In this document: piece by piece, positions 29,808 to 38,077 of the stretch
Layout of the letters: each line of letters starts with the position of its first letter
How positions within the stretch are numbered: the first letter of the stretch is position 1
Origin: Nocardioides panzhihuensis
Lineage (GTDB): Bacteria; Actinomycetota; Actinomycetes; Propionibacteriales; Nocardioidaceae
DNA: 64,000 nt
Reading direction: 5' to 3'
NCBI RefSeq assembly: GCF_013408335.1
Contig: NZ_JACBZR010000001.1
Location: forward strand, 1,364,001-1,428,000
The notes under the pieces: model-generated
Databases searched by the model: none
The model's input: only the letters and a program-made list of their open reading frames with translations
Told to the model about the DNA's origin: nothing
Program-made: the position numbers and the translations under genes

Positions 29808-30995
29808 CTAGTCGAGCAGCTCGGTCACGGTGCCGGCGGCGACGGTGTGACCACCCTCGCGGACCGCGAAGCCGAGACCGACGTCCATCGCGATCGGCTT
29901 CTCCAGCTCCACCCCGAGCTCGATCGTGTCGCCGGGCATCACCAGGGCGATCTCACCCAGGTCGATCCCGCCGGGCACGTCCGTGGTCCGGAAGAAGAAC
30001 TGCGGCCGGTAGTCGGCGGCGAACGGAGTGTGTCGACCACCCTCGGCGGTGGACAGCGCGTGCAGGTTCGCGCGGAACCTCCGGTGCGGACGGACGCTGC
30101 CCGGCAGAGCCACGACCTGGCCACGGCGGACCTCGTCGCGCTTGATGCCACGCAGCAGCACGGCCGCGTTGTCGCCCGCGTCAGCGGACTCCAGCGACTT
30201 GCCGAACGTCTCCATGCCGATCGCCGTGCTGGTGATCGTCGGGCCGAGACCCACGATCTCGACCGCGTCGCCGACCTTCAGCGTCCCGCGCTCGACAGCA
30301 CCGGTGACCACGGTGCCGCGGCCGGTGATCGTGACGACGTTCTCGATCGGCATCAGGAACGGCTCACCGAGAGCGCGGTCCGGCACCGGCACGTAGGCGT
30401 CGACCGCGTCCAGCAGGTCGCCGATCGCGACGGTCCACTCCGGGTCGCCCTCCAGCGCCTTCAGCCCGGAGACCCGCACGACAGGTACGTCGTCGCCCGG
30501 GAACCCGTACTCGGAGAGGAGGTCACGGACCTCCAGCTCGACCAGGTCGAGCAGCTCCGGGTCGTCGACCATGTCGGCCTTGTTGAGGGCCACGACCAGG
30601 TACGGCACCCCCACCCGGCGCGCGAGCAGCACGTGCTCGCGCGTCTGCGGCATGGCGCCGTCCTGCGCGGAGACGACCAGGATCGCGGCGTCCACCTGGG
30701 CGGCGCCGGTGATCATGTTCTTCACGTAGTCGGCGTGCCCGGGCATGTCGACGTGCGCGTAGTGGCGGGTCGCGGTCTCGTACTCGACGTGCGAGATGTT
30801 GATCGTGATCCCGCGCTGCAGCTCCTCCGGGGCACGGTCGATGCCGTCGAAGGCGATGAAGCGGTTCACGCTCGGGTCGCGCTCCGCGAGCACCTTGGTG
30901 ATCGCGGCGGTCAGCGTCGTCTTGCCGTGGTCGACGTGACCCATCGTCCCGATGTTGAGGTGCGGCTTGGTCCGCACGAACTGGCTCTTGGCCAT
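29808..30995 (-). CDS. tuf: Elongation factor Tu paralogue without cysteines
   Basis: The start is the ATG at 30995 with [20 protein letters not shown]. The 395-residue protein has the EF-Tu G motifs GHVDHGKT (19-26), [16 protein letters not shown] and SGLKAL, then domains 2 and 3 ([33 protein letters not shown]). It stands alone, without rpsL, rpsG or fusA, so it is probably a second, divergent tuf like tuf3 of Streptomyces. DMPGHADY and NKADMV replace the usual DCPGHADY and NKCDMV, and no cysteine occurs in the whole protein. Confidence 0.93.
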   Translation of the reverse strand: MAKSQFVRTKPHLNIGTMGHVDHGKTTLTAAITKVLAERDPSVNRFIAFDGIDRAPEELQRGITINISHVEYETATRHYAHVDMPGHADYVKNMITGAAQVDAAILVVSAQDGAMPQTREHVLLARRVGVPYLVVALNKADMVDDPELLDLVELEVRDLLSEYGFPGDDVPVVRVSGLKALEGDPEWTVAIGDLLDAVDAYVPVPDRALGEPFLMPIENVVTITGRGTVVTGAVERGTLKVGDAVEIVGLGPTITSTAIGMETFGKSLESADAGDNAAVLLRGIKRDEVRRGQVVALPGSVRPHRRFRANLHALSTAEGGRHTPFAADYRPQFFFRTTDVPGGIDLGEIALVMPGDTIELGVELEKPIAMDVGLGFAVREGGHTVAAGTVTELLD

Positions 30996-31049
30996 GAGAG
31001 ATCCTAGGTGTGTCAGAAGATTTCGGGGTGAGCCAGGACCCTCCGGCAA

Positions 31050-31343
31050 GCCCTCACAGCGCTGTCACCGCGATGAAGGGGGCCGGTGCGGGCCACCCTC
31101 CTCCGCGGGTCCTGCGGGTCAGGAGGAGGGTCAGCTTCGAGCGCCGGTGCGATCGACTGACGGTGCCCACGTGGGAGCGCCCGCCAGGCTCTTGCCTGAC
31201 AGGTGGTGCTCGGAAACCACGAGGAACATGCTGATCACGTTAGGTCCAAACATCGGACCCTGCAATGTAATTCCCGAGAGCCCGGGACCGCGGGGATGGG
31301 TGCCCCGCCGCATGCCGAGTCGGCGCAAGCTGACCTGGCCCAT
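31050..31343 (-). promoter_or_regulatory. Long leader region of the tuf paralogue
   Basis: About 350 bp upstream of tuf have no neighbouring gene. It contains a strong hairpin ACCCTCCTCC/GGAGGAGGGT (31093-31134) and, on the minus strand, a possible 40-codon leader frame at 31253-31131 (MFGPNVISMFLVVSEHHLSG) with AGGG four bases upstream. A leader peptide followed by a hairpin before a translation-factor gene could be an attenuator. This is speculative. Confidence 0.35.
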
Positions 31344-31379
31344 CGTCGAGTCGGCGCGTCATGACGCGCCGACTCGACG
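31344..31379. repeat. 36-bp perfect palindrome beyond the oxidoreductase gene
   Basis: CGTCGAGTCGGCGCGTCA is followed at once by its exact reverse complement. As RNA it forms an 18-bp stem without a loop, so it could terminate the leftward oxidoreductase transcript. Two direct repeats of GATGAGCCGACTCGACG follow at about 31394 and 31424; they share the GCCGACTCGACG arm. Confidence 0.75.
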
Positions 31380-31419
31380 GGGATTGTGGTCAGATGAGCC
31401 GACTCGACGGGATCTCAGG

Positions 31420-33699
31420 TCAGGATGAGCCGACTCGACGAGGGTCGAGGCGAACCACGACCGACTTCGAGGTCGGGGTGCGGCTGCCGTCGGCGTAGGA
31501 GTCGAGCGGGATGAGGACGTTCGTCTCCGGGAAGTACGCCGCGGCCGAGCCTCGAGGGGTGGCGTAGGCGACGACACGGAACCCCTCGGCGCGGCGCTCC
31601 CCGTCGGTCCAGACCGAGACGATGTCGACGGTGTCGCCGTCGGCGATGCCGAGCTCGAGGAGATCCTCGGCGTTCACGAAGACGACGTGGCGCCCGCCCT
31701 TGATGCCGCGGTAGCGGTCGTCGTAGCCGTAGACGGTGGTGTTGAACTGGTCGTGGGAGCGCAGCGTCTGCAGCAGCAGGTGTCCGGGGGGAGCCGTGAG
31801 CGCGGTCAGCGGGTTGGCGGTGACACGGGCCCGCCCGGTCGCGGTGTCGAAGGTGCGGGAGTCGCGCGGACCGTTGGGCAGGGCGAAGCCGCCGGGCGCC
31901 TTCAGCCGGGTCTCGAAGTCCTCGAAACCGGGGATCACCGCGGAGATGTGCCGACGGATCCTGGAGTAGTCGCTGCCCATCGCGGCCCAGTCGACGCCCT
32001 CGGACGAGCCGAGCGCGGCCTCGCCGATGGCGCAGATGATGCCGACCTCGCTGCGCAGCTCCTTCGAGCCGGGCAGCAGCCGGCCGTAGGAGGCGTGGAC
32101 CATGCCCATCGAGTCCTCGACGGTGACGTACTGCTCACGGCCGCCGGTCTCGTCGCGCTCGGTGCGTCCCAGGCAGGGCAGGATCAGAGCCTCGCGGCCG
32201 TGGTGGAGATGGCTACGGTTGAGCTTGGTCGAGATCTGCACGGTGAGCCCGACGTTGGCCAGCGCGGCGGTGGTGACGGCGGTGTCGGGGGTCGCCGCGG
32301 CGAAGTTGCCGCCGAGGGCGACGAAGACGTCGACGGCGCCGTCGCGCATCGCCTCGATCGCGGCGACCACGTCGAAACCCTCCTCCCGCGGCGGCGTGAT
32401 GCCGAACTCGTCGCGGACGGCGTCGAGGAACCACGCCGGCGGCTTCTCCCAGATCCCCATCGTGCGGTCGCCCTGCACGTTCGAGTGCCCCCGGACGGGG
32501 CAGGCGCCCGCACCCGGCTTGCCGATGTTGCCGCGCAGCAGCAGGAACGAGGCGATCTCGCGGATCGTGGCGACCGAGTTCTTGTGCTGGGTCAGGCCCA
32601 TCGCCCAGCAGACGATGATGCGCTCGCGGCTCTCGATCAGGTCGGTCAGCGACTCGATCTCCTCGCGGGAGATGCCGCTGAGCCGGGTGATCTCGTCCCA
32701 CTCCATCGCCGCCCACGCCTGCGCGGCGACCTCGAAGCCGTCGGTGTGCTCCTCCAGGAACGTGTGGGCGACGGCATCCCGTTCGACGAGCAGCTTGTTG
32801 ATCCCGGCGAACAGCGCCAGATCGCCGTTGACCTGCACGGGCACGTGGACGTCGGCGAGCTTGGTGCCGACACCGGTGACGCCGCGTACGTTCTGTGGGT
32901 TGCGGAACCGCCCCAGACCGGCCTCGCGAAGCGGATTGACCGAGACGACCTTGGCGCCGTTCTCCTTGGCGGACTCGAGCGCGGTCAGCATCCGCGGGTG
33001 GTTGGTGCCGGGGTTCTGGCCGACGATGAAGATCAGGTCGGAATGCTCTGCGAGGTCGTCGTAGGTGACCGTGCCCTTGCCGATGCCGATGACCTCGCCG
33101 AGCGCGGTGCCGCTGGACTCGTGGCACATGTTGGAGCAGTCGGGCAGGTTGTTGGTGCCGAGCTGGCGGGCGAGCAGCTGATAGGCGAACGCGGCCTCGT
33201 TGGAGGCCCGCCCGGAGGTGTAGAAGACCGAGCGGTCCGGGGCGGTCGCGTGCATCCGGTCGGCGATCAGCGAGATCGCGTCAGACCAGGTGATGGGGGA
33301 GTAGTGGGTGCCGCCCGGGGCGATGTACATCGGCTCGGTCAGCCGGCCCTGGGCCTCCAGCCAGTGGTCGTCTCGCTCGGTGAGCGAGGCGACCGAGTTG
33401 GCGGCGAAGAAGGAACGGTCGACCCGCTTGCGGGTGGCCTCCCAGGCCACCGCCTTGGCGCCGTTCTCGCAGAACTCGGCCGCCTTGCGGTGGTCGGGGT
33501 CCGGCCAGGCGCACGAGGGACAGTCGAAGCCGCCGACCTGGTTGACCTTCAGCAGCGTCTGCAGGCTTCGCTTGGGGCCCATCTCGCGCAGGGCGTACTC
33601 CATCGAGTGAACCACTCCCGAGATCCCGACCGCGGCTGATTCCTGCGGGCTGACGCGGAGGGTGGGCTCGGGCAGGTCGGTGGGGCGTTCGGTGCTCAC
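31420..33699 (-). CDS. FdhF/YdeP-family molybdopterin oxidoreductase
   Basis: The 759-residue protein matches the YdeP branch of the molybdopterin oxidoreductases. The N-terminal Cys motif is shortened (GFDCPSCAWPDPD), then come FYTSGRASNEAAFAYQLLAR, NMCHESSGTALGEVIGIGKG, IFIVGQNPGTNHPRML, and HSNVQGDRTMG, which bind the bis-pyranopterin cofactor. The C-terminal 100 residues form the molydop-binding domain. The substrate of the family is unknown; E. coli YdeP contributes to acid resistance. The last residues (VGSS) are encoded inside a GAGCCGACTCGACG direct repeat. Confidence 0.92.
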   Translation of the reverse strand: MSTERPTDLPEPTLRVSPQESAAVGISGVVHSMEYALREMGPKRSLQTLLKVNQVGGFDCPSCAWPDPDHRKAAEFCENGAKAVAWEATRKRVDRSFFAANSVASLTERDDHWLEAQGRLTEPMYIAPGGTHYSPITWSDAISLIADRMHATAPDRSVFYTSGRASNEAAFAYQLLARQLGTNNLPDCSNMCHESSGTALGEVIGIGKGTVTYDDLAEHSDLIFIVGQNPGTNHPRMLTALESAKENGAKVVSVNPLREAGLGRFRNPQNVRGVTGVGTKLADVHVPVQVNGDLALFAGINKLLVERDAVAHTFLEEHTDGFEVAAQAWAAMEWDEITRLSGISREEIESLTDLIESRERIIVCWAMGLTQHKNSVATIREIASFLLLRGNIGKPGAGACPVRGHSNVQGDRTMGIWEKPPAWFLDAVRDEFGITPPREEGFDVVAAIEAMRDGAVDVFVALGGNFAAATPDTAVTTAALANVGLTVQISTKLNRSHLHHGREALILPCLGRTERDETGGREQYVTVEDSMGMVHASYGRLLPGSKELRSEVGIICAIGEAALGSSEGVDWAAMGSDYSRIRRHISAVIPGFEDFETRLKAPGGFALPNGPRDSRTFDTATGRARVTANPLTALTAPPGHLLLQTLRSHDQFNTTVYGYDDRYRGIKGGRHVVFVNAEDLLELGIADGDTVDIVSVWTDGERRAEGFRVVAYATPRGSAAAYFPETNVLIPLDSYADGSRTPTSKSVVVRLDPRRVGSS

Positions 33700-33708
33700 C
33701 CCAGCAGG

Positions 33709-36321
33709 CTACTCCGTTGCGATGGCCTTGAGGACGTCTTGCCTCCCGGCCCGGATCGCCGGGACGAGAGCGGCCAGTACGCCGACGGCCACGGCGACCG
33801 CCAGGAACACGGCCAGCTGGTCGAGCGGCACCCACAGGCTGGTGAGGTCGTCACGCAGAGCGTCGCGCAGCAGCACCCCGAAGAGCACCCCGAGGGCGAG
33901 CCCGAGGACCGCGCCGAGCACCGCGATCGTCACCGACTCCAGGGTGATCATCCGGCGCAGCTGGCCGCGGGAGAGGCCGATGGCGCGCAGCAGCCCGATC
34001 TCCCGGGTGCGCTCGATGACGCTGAGGCCCAGGGTGTTGACGATGCCGATCACGGCGATCACGATCGCCAGCGCGAGCAGGCCGTAGATCATGTAGAGCA
34101 GCTGGTTGACCTGCCCCTTGATCGACTGGGCGAATTCCTCCTTGTCCTGCACCGCGACCACCGGACGGTCCGCGACGAGCTTGTCGAGACGCTCGTGGAC
34201 CACGGCCGGGTCGGCGCCGCGCGCGAGCAGGATGCTGAGCGAGGCGTCCTCACGCGGCACCTTCGCCTCGACGAGGTCCTCGATGCGCACGGTGATGTCT
34301 CCGGTGACCTGGGTCTCGGCGATGATCCCGCTGATCTGCGGCTGCAGCTGGCGGCCGCTGCGGAAGGTGAGGTCGATACGGTCGCCGAGCTGCCACTTGT
34401 GCTCCTTCGCGGTCTCCTCGGTGACCAGCACCTGACCGGGCTTGACGTCGTCACTGCCCTCGAGGGCGTCCAGATCGTAGATCCGTGACATGTGCTCGTC
34501 GACGCCGAAGAGGAACGCGGGCTCGTTCTTCTTGGGGTTCTGCAGATCCACCTTGCCGAGGACGGCCTGGGCCACCTGGGCGCGGGAGACGGTGGCGACG
34601 CCCTCCACCTTCTCCATCTCGTCGCCGATCGAGGCCGGGAACGGGGTGTAGGTCGGGCTCTGCACGATCAGGTCGGGCTTGAACTCCTCCTCGACGACGT
34701 CGCTGACGGAGGCGTTCATCGAGGCGGCGAGCACCCCGATCAGGGAGACCAGCGCGAGCCCGATCATCAGCGCGGAGGCGGTGGCGCCGGTGCGCCGTGG
34801 GTCGCGCATCGCGTTCTGGCCGGCCAGCTTGCCGGTCATCCCGAAGGCCAGACCGGACAGCGTACGAAGCGCAGCCAACACCGGACGGCCCAAGAACGCG
34901 CTGATCCAGGCGACCGAGAGGATCGAGACACCGGCTCCGACGCCGACCCACAGTGCCGGGCTCGTCGACACCTCGAACCCGCCGGGCAGGCTGATCTCGG
35001 GGATCCCGATCCGTGGCATCGCCGCGAGCCCGAGGCCGGCGGCCAGCAGGACGAGCCCCGCCGACGTACGCAGGACGGTGGATCTGGCCGGCGGCTGGGT
35101 GTCCTCGCGCATGGCCGCCACCGGCGGGACCTTCGCCGCCCGGCGGGAGGGGAGCAGGGCGGCGGAGAGCGTGACGAGGACGCCCACGGCGTAGGAGATC
35201 CAGATGGTGCGCGGGGTGAGGACGAGGACGTCGGAGGCGATCTCCAGCCCGGCCTGGCGGAAGGCGGCGGCCAGGCCGTGGGCGAGCCCCCAGCCGGCGA
35301 GGACGCCGATGGTGGCTGCGATCAGCGACATCACCAGCGCCTCGAAGAGCACCGAGGCGGTGACCTGGCGCCGCGAGGCACCCAGGGCGCGCAGCAGCGC
35401 CAGCTGACGCGAGCGCTGGGCGATCAGGATCGAGAACGTGTTGACGATGATGAAGGCACCGACGATGACCGCGATCACGGCGAAGACGATCAGGAAGACC
35501 GAGATCACGTCGAGGAAGTCGCCGATGGCGTCCTCGGACTCCGCGACCACCTTGTCGCCGGTGACGGCCTCGAAGCCGTCCGGGACGACCGTGCTCGCGG
35601 CCTCGACGAGCTCCTTCTGGCTGACGCCGGGGGCGGCGGTCAGGGAGACGGCGGCGTAGACGTCCTTTCCCTCGGTGAACAGGTTCTGCGCGCCCGCGGT
35701 GCTGAAGACGAGCAGCTGGGCGCCGGCGGTGCCGCCGCCGTTGAAGGCAGCGGTGCCGGCAAGGGTGACCTTGCGACGGGTCTCGCCCTGGGGCGCGATG
35801 AGGGTGACCGCGTCACCCACCCGGTAGCCGGCCTTCTCCGCGGTCGCTCCGTCGAGGACGAGCTCCTTCTCGGTCTTCGGCCAGCTTCCTTCCTCGAGCT
35901 CGAGCATCGGCTCGCCGAGCAGGTTGCGGGAGCCGGTGTGGTTGAAGGCCAGCGTCGGCGCACCGGAGCTGCTGACCAGCTTGTCCTCGGTGTCGAGCAC
36001 ATAGAGCCCGGTGCCCTGGACGACGCCGTCGGCGCGGGCGATTTCAGGCAGCGTACGGAGCCTCTCGATGGCCTCCGGTTTCAGCATCGCCTCGCTGCCG
36101 CCGCCAGCACGAGCGGCCGACTCTGCGGCACTGGCGCTGTTGGCCGGGCGTACCTGAGCGTCGGGCGTGGAGCCGCTGATGATCCCGGAGAAGGTGCGGT
36201 CCAGCCCGTGGGAGAAGGTGAGTACGCCGGCCAGGAACGCCACGCCCAGCACGATCGCGAGGGTCGACATGAGCAGGCGCACCTTGTGCGCGGCGAGGTT
36301 GCGCAGTGTCAGCCGGAGCAC
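33709..36321 (-). CDS. ABC transporter permease with two FtsX/MacB domains
   Basis: The 870-residue protein starts at a GTG at 36321. It has an N-terminal TM helix (LLMSTLAIVLGVAFLAGVLT), a periplasmic MacB-PCD-like domain, an FtsX block of three helices (about 260-400), a middle pair of helices, a second extracellular domain and a second FtsX block (LLALAIVIAVIGIVNTLGLS, AVLGAVLGLALGVLFGVLLR) at the end. With the ATPase at 36490 it forms an exporter of lipids, peptides or antibiotics. The start codon lies at the edge of an 83-bp tandem repeat. Confidence 0.92.
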   Translation of the reverse strand: MLRLTLRNLAAHKVRLLMSTLAIVLGVAFLAGVLTFSHGLDRTFSGIISGSTPDAQVRPANSASAAESAARAGGGSEAMLKPEAIERLRTLPEIARADGVVQGTGLYVLDTEDKLVSSSGAPTLAFNHTGSRNLLGEPMLELEEGSWPKTEKELVLDGATAEKAGYRVGDAVTLIAPQGETRRKVTLAGTAAFNGGGTAGAQLLVFSTAGAQNLFTEGKDVYAAVSLTAAPGVSQKELVEAASTVVPDGFEAVTGDKVVAESEDAIGDFLDVISVFLIVFAVIAVIVGAFIIVNTFSILIAQRSRQLALLRALGASRRQVTASVLFEALVMSLIAATIGVLAGWGLAHGLAAAFRQAGLEIASDVLVLTPRTIWISYAVGVLVTLSAALLPSRRAAKVPPVAAMREDTQPPARSTVLRTSAGLVLLAAGLGLAAMPRIGIPEISLPGGFEVSTSPALWVGVGAGVSILSVAWISAFLGRPVLAALRTLSGLAFGMTGKLAGQNAMRDPRRTGATASALMIGLALVSLIGVLAASMNASVSDVVEEEFKPDLIVQSPTYTPFPASIGDEMEKVEGVATVSRAQVAQAVLGKVDLQNPKKNEPAFLFGVDEHMSRIYDLDALEGSDDVKPGQVLVTEETAKEHKWQLGDRIDLTFRSGRQLQPQISGIIAETQVTGDITVRIEDLVEAKVPREDASLSILLARGADPAVVHERLDKLVADRPVVAVQDKEEFAQSIKGQVNQLLYMIYGLLALAIVIAVIGIVNTLGLSVIERTREIGLLRAIGLSRGQLRRMITLESVTIAVLGAVLGLALGVLFGVLLRDALRDDLTSLWVPLDQLAVFLAVAVAVGVLAALVPAIRAGRQDVLKAIATE

Positions 36322-36485
36322 GCCGCCACCTCCGTTGCGCGAGCGCCAGGGTACGGACGTGGCGGCGTGCCGATGGTTTGGTTCACTCGCTCACCCTCGT
36401 TCACGCCGCCGCCTCCGTTGCGCAAGCGCCAGGGTACGGATGTGGCGGGGTGCCGATGGTTTGGTTCATTCGCTGACGCTCGTTC
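36320..36485. repeat. Two tandem 83-bp repeats between permease and ATPase genes
   Basis: Copy A (36320-36402) and copy B (36403-36485) each begin ACGCCGCC and contain CCTCCGTTGCGC[G/A]AGCGCC, GGGTACGGA and GATGGTTTGGTTCA[C/T]TCGCT. They differ at about eight positions. They fill the whole gap between the two operon genes, so the transcript must carry both. Codon A of the permease start lies in copy A. Confidence 0.85.
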
Positions 36486-36489
36486 ACCC

Positions 36490-37290
36490 TCAGGCGCCCT
36501 CGCCGATCGGGGCCAGTCCCATCGCCCGCGACTGCAGGTCGGCCATGTGGGCCAGGATCTGCTCACGGCTCGGCTTGGCCAGCTCGTCGACGACGCGGCC
36601 GTCGGCCAGGAAGATCACCCGGTCGCAGTAGGAGGCCGCGACCGGATCGTGCGAGACCATGACGATGGTCTGGCCGAGGTCGTCGACGCTGTGGCGCAGG
36701 AAGCCGAGCACCTGGGCGGCCGAGGTGGAGTCGAGGTTGCCGGTGGGCTCGTCGGCGAAGACGATGTCGGGCTTGGAGACCAGCGCCCGGGCGCAGGCGA
36801 CCCGCTGCTGCTGCCCACCGGAGAGCTCGCTCGGCTTGTGGTCGAGCCGCGGACGCAGGCCGACCGTGTCGATGACCTGGTCGAACCACCCCGGGTCCGG
36901 CTTCTTCCGGGCCAGGGAGAGCGGCAGCAGGATGTTCTCCTGCGCGGTCAACGTCGGCACCAGGTTGAACGCCTGGAAGACGAACCCGATCTTGTCGCGT
37001 CGCAGCTCGGTGAGGCGGCGGTCGCGCAGCCGGCCGAGCTTGCGACCGCCGACCACCACCTCGCCGGTCGTGGGCTTGTCGAGCGCGGCCAGGCAGTGCA
37101 TCAGCGTCGACTTCCCCGAGCCTGAGGGCCCCATGATGGCGGTGAACTCGCCGGCGTAGAGGTCCAGGCTCACGCCGTCGAGCGCACGCACCTCCGCAGC
37201 ATCCTTGCCGTAGGTCTTGTGCAGGTCGATCGCCTGCGCGGCGATCTCACGCGGTGCGGGGCCGTGCGGTGGCTGGTCGGTGAGGCTCAC
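36490..37290 (-). CDS. ABC transporter ATP-binding protein (LolD/MacB type)
   Basis: The 266-residue protein has Walker A GPSGSGKST, Q-loop FQAFNLVPTLTAQENILLPL, signature LSGGQQQRVACARALVSKPD, Walker B IVFADEPTGNLDS and H-loop MVSHD. LolD/MacB-type ATPases pair with FtsX permeases, and the permease gene follows directly on the same strand. Confidence 0.95.
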   Translation of the reverse strand: MSLTDQPPHGPAPREIAAQAIDLHKTYGKDAAEVRALDGVSLDLYAGEFTAIMGPSGSGKSTLMHCLAALDKPTTGEVVVGGRKLGRLRDRRLTELRRDKIGFVFQAFNLVPTLTAQENILLPLSLARKKPDPGWFDQVIDTVGLRPRLDHKPSELSGGQQQRVACARALVSKPDIVFADEPTGNLDSTSAAQVLGFLRHSVDDLGQTIVMVSHDPVAASYCDRVIFLADGRVVDELAKPSREQILAHMADLQSRAMGLAPIGEGA

Positions 37291-37314
37291 GCCCCAACTC
37301 TTACCTACCGATGG

Positions 37315-37515
37315 TTGGGGTGCAGGTCATTTCGAGGCGTAGATCTCGACCCGCTTCGCGGGTTCGCAGGCTCACCCGCTGCGCTGGCGCCCTTCGGGCG
37401 CCTCACTCCCTCGCTCGGCGCGAACGGACGAGCAAGCTCGCCGTTCGACCTCGCTCAGTCGTCACGCTCGATCTCTTCGCGTTACGACCCTGCTCGCTTC
37501 GCTCGCAGGGTCGTA
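37315..37515. repeat. Hairpin-rich repeat stretch between ATPase and carbonic anhydrase genes
   Basis: This 200-bp region has four nested small hairpins: CCCGCTTCGCGGG, GGCGCCCTTCGGGCGCC, CGAACGG..CCGTTCG around GAGCAAGCTC, and TACGACCCTGC/GCAGGGTCGTA around TCGCTTCGCTC. It has no coding frame on either strand that looks real. GC-rich hairpins with TTCG loops are typical of repeats in Nocardioides-like genomes. Confidence 0.65.
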
Positions 37516-37518
37516 GGC

Positions 37519-38016
37519 TCAGACCTTCTGGTTGAGCAGCCCGGTGTCGACGTCGTAGATGAACCCGCCGACCTTGACGTCCTCGGGGACGAACGGGTGC
37601 GAGCGGACCTTGGCGACGTCCTCGGCGAGCGCGCGGGCCTGGTCGTCGACGACGACGGTCAGGTCGAGCCAGGACGCGTCCTGGCCCGCGGACTCGGCGA
37701 TCTTGGCACGCAGCGCGGCCTCGGTGTTGGAGGCGACCGCGCAGCGGGTGTGGGGCACGATCAGGATGCGCTTGACGTTGAGGAGGTGCACACCGAGCAC
37801 CAGGGCCTCCATCGCCTGCGGGGTGACCCGGCCACCGGGGTTGCGGAAGATCTTGGCGTCTCCCAGGCCCAGGCCCAGCATGGCGAGCGGCTCGATACGA
37901 GAGTCCATGCAGGTCACGATCGCGACGCCGGCATGGGCGACACCGTCGAAGCCACCGTCGTCGAAAGTCTCCGCGTAGGTCTGGTTCGCGGCGAGCAGAT
38001 CATCGAAGTCAGACAT
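37519..38016 (-). CDS. Beta-class carbonic anhydrase
   Basis: The start is the ATG at 38016 (MSDFDDLLAANQTYAETFDD). The 165-residue protein has VTCMDSRIEP (zinc Cys and the Asp-Arg dyad) and VPHTRCA (zinc His and Cys). It reversibly hydrates carbon dioxide. The short length fits the small plant-type/type-B-like branch of actinobacterial enzymes. It is divergent from the M3 peptidase gene, 61 bp apart. Confidence 0.93.
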   Translation of the reverse strand: MSDFDDLLAANQTYAETFDDGGFDGVAHAGVAIVTCMDSRIEPLAMLGLGLGDAKIFRNPGGRVTPQAMEALVLGVHLLNVKRILIVPHTRCAVASNTEAALRAKIAESAGQDASWLDLTVVVDDQARALAEDVAKVRSHPFVPEDVKVGGFIYDVDTGLLNQKV

Positions 38017-38063
38017 GGTGTCAAGGTAGCCGATATCGCGGCGACGACCTCGCGCTGTGTCAG

Positions 38064-38069
38064 ATAGCG
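38064..38069 (+). promoter_or_regulatory. Possible leaderless -10 box near the M3 peptidase start
   Basis: A TAG-N2-T hexamer (TAGCGT, about 38064-38070) is followed by about seven bases and the GTG at 38078. There is no ribosome-binding site before this GTG, which supports a leaderless transcript. Confidence 0.35.
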
Positions 38070-38077
38070 TGCGCGAT

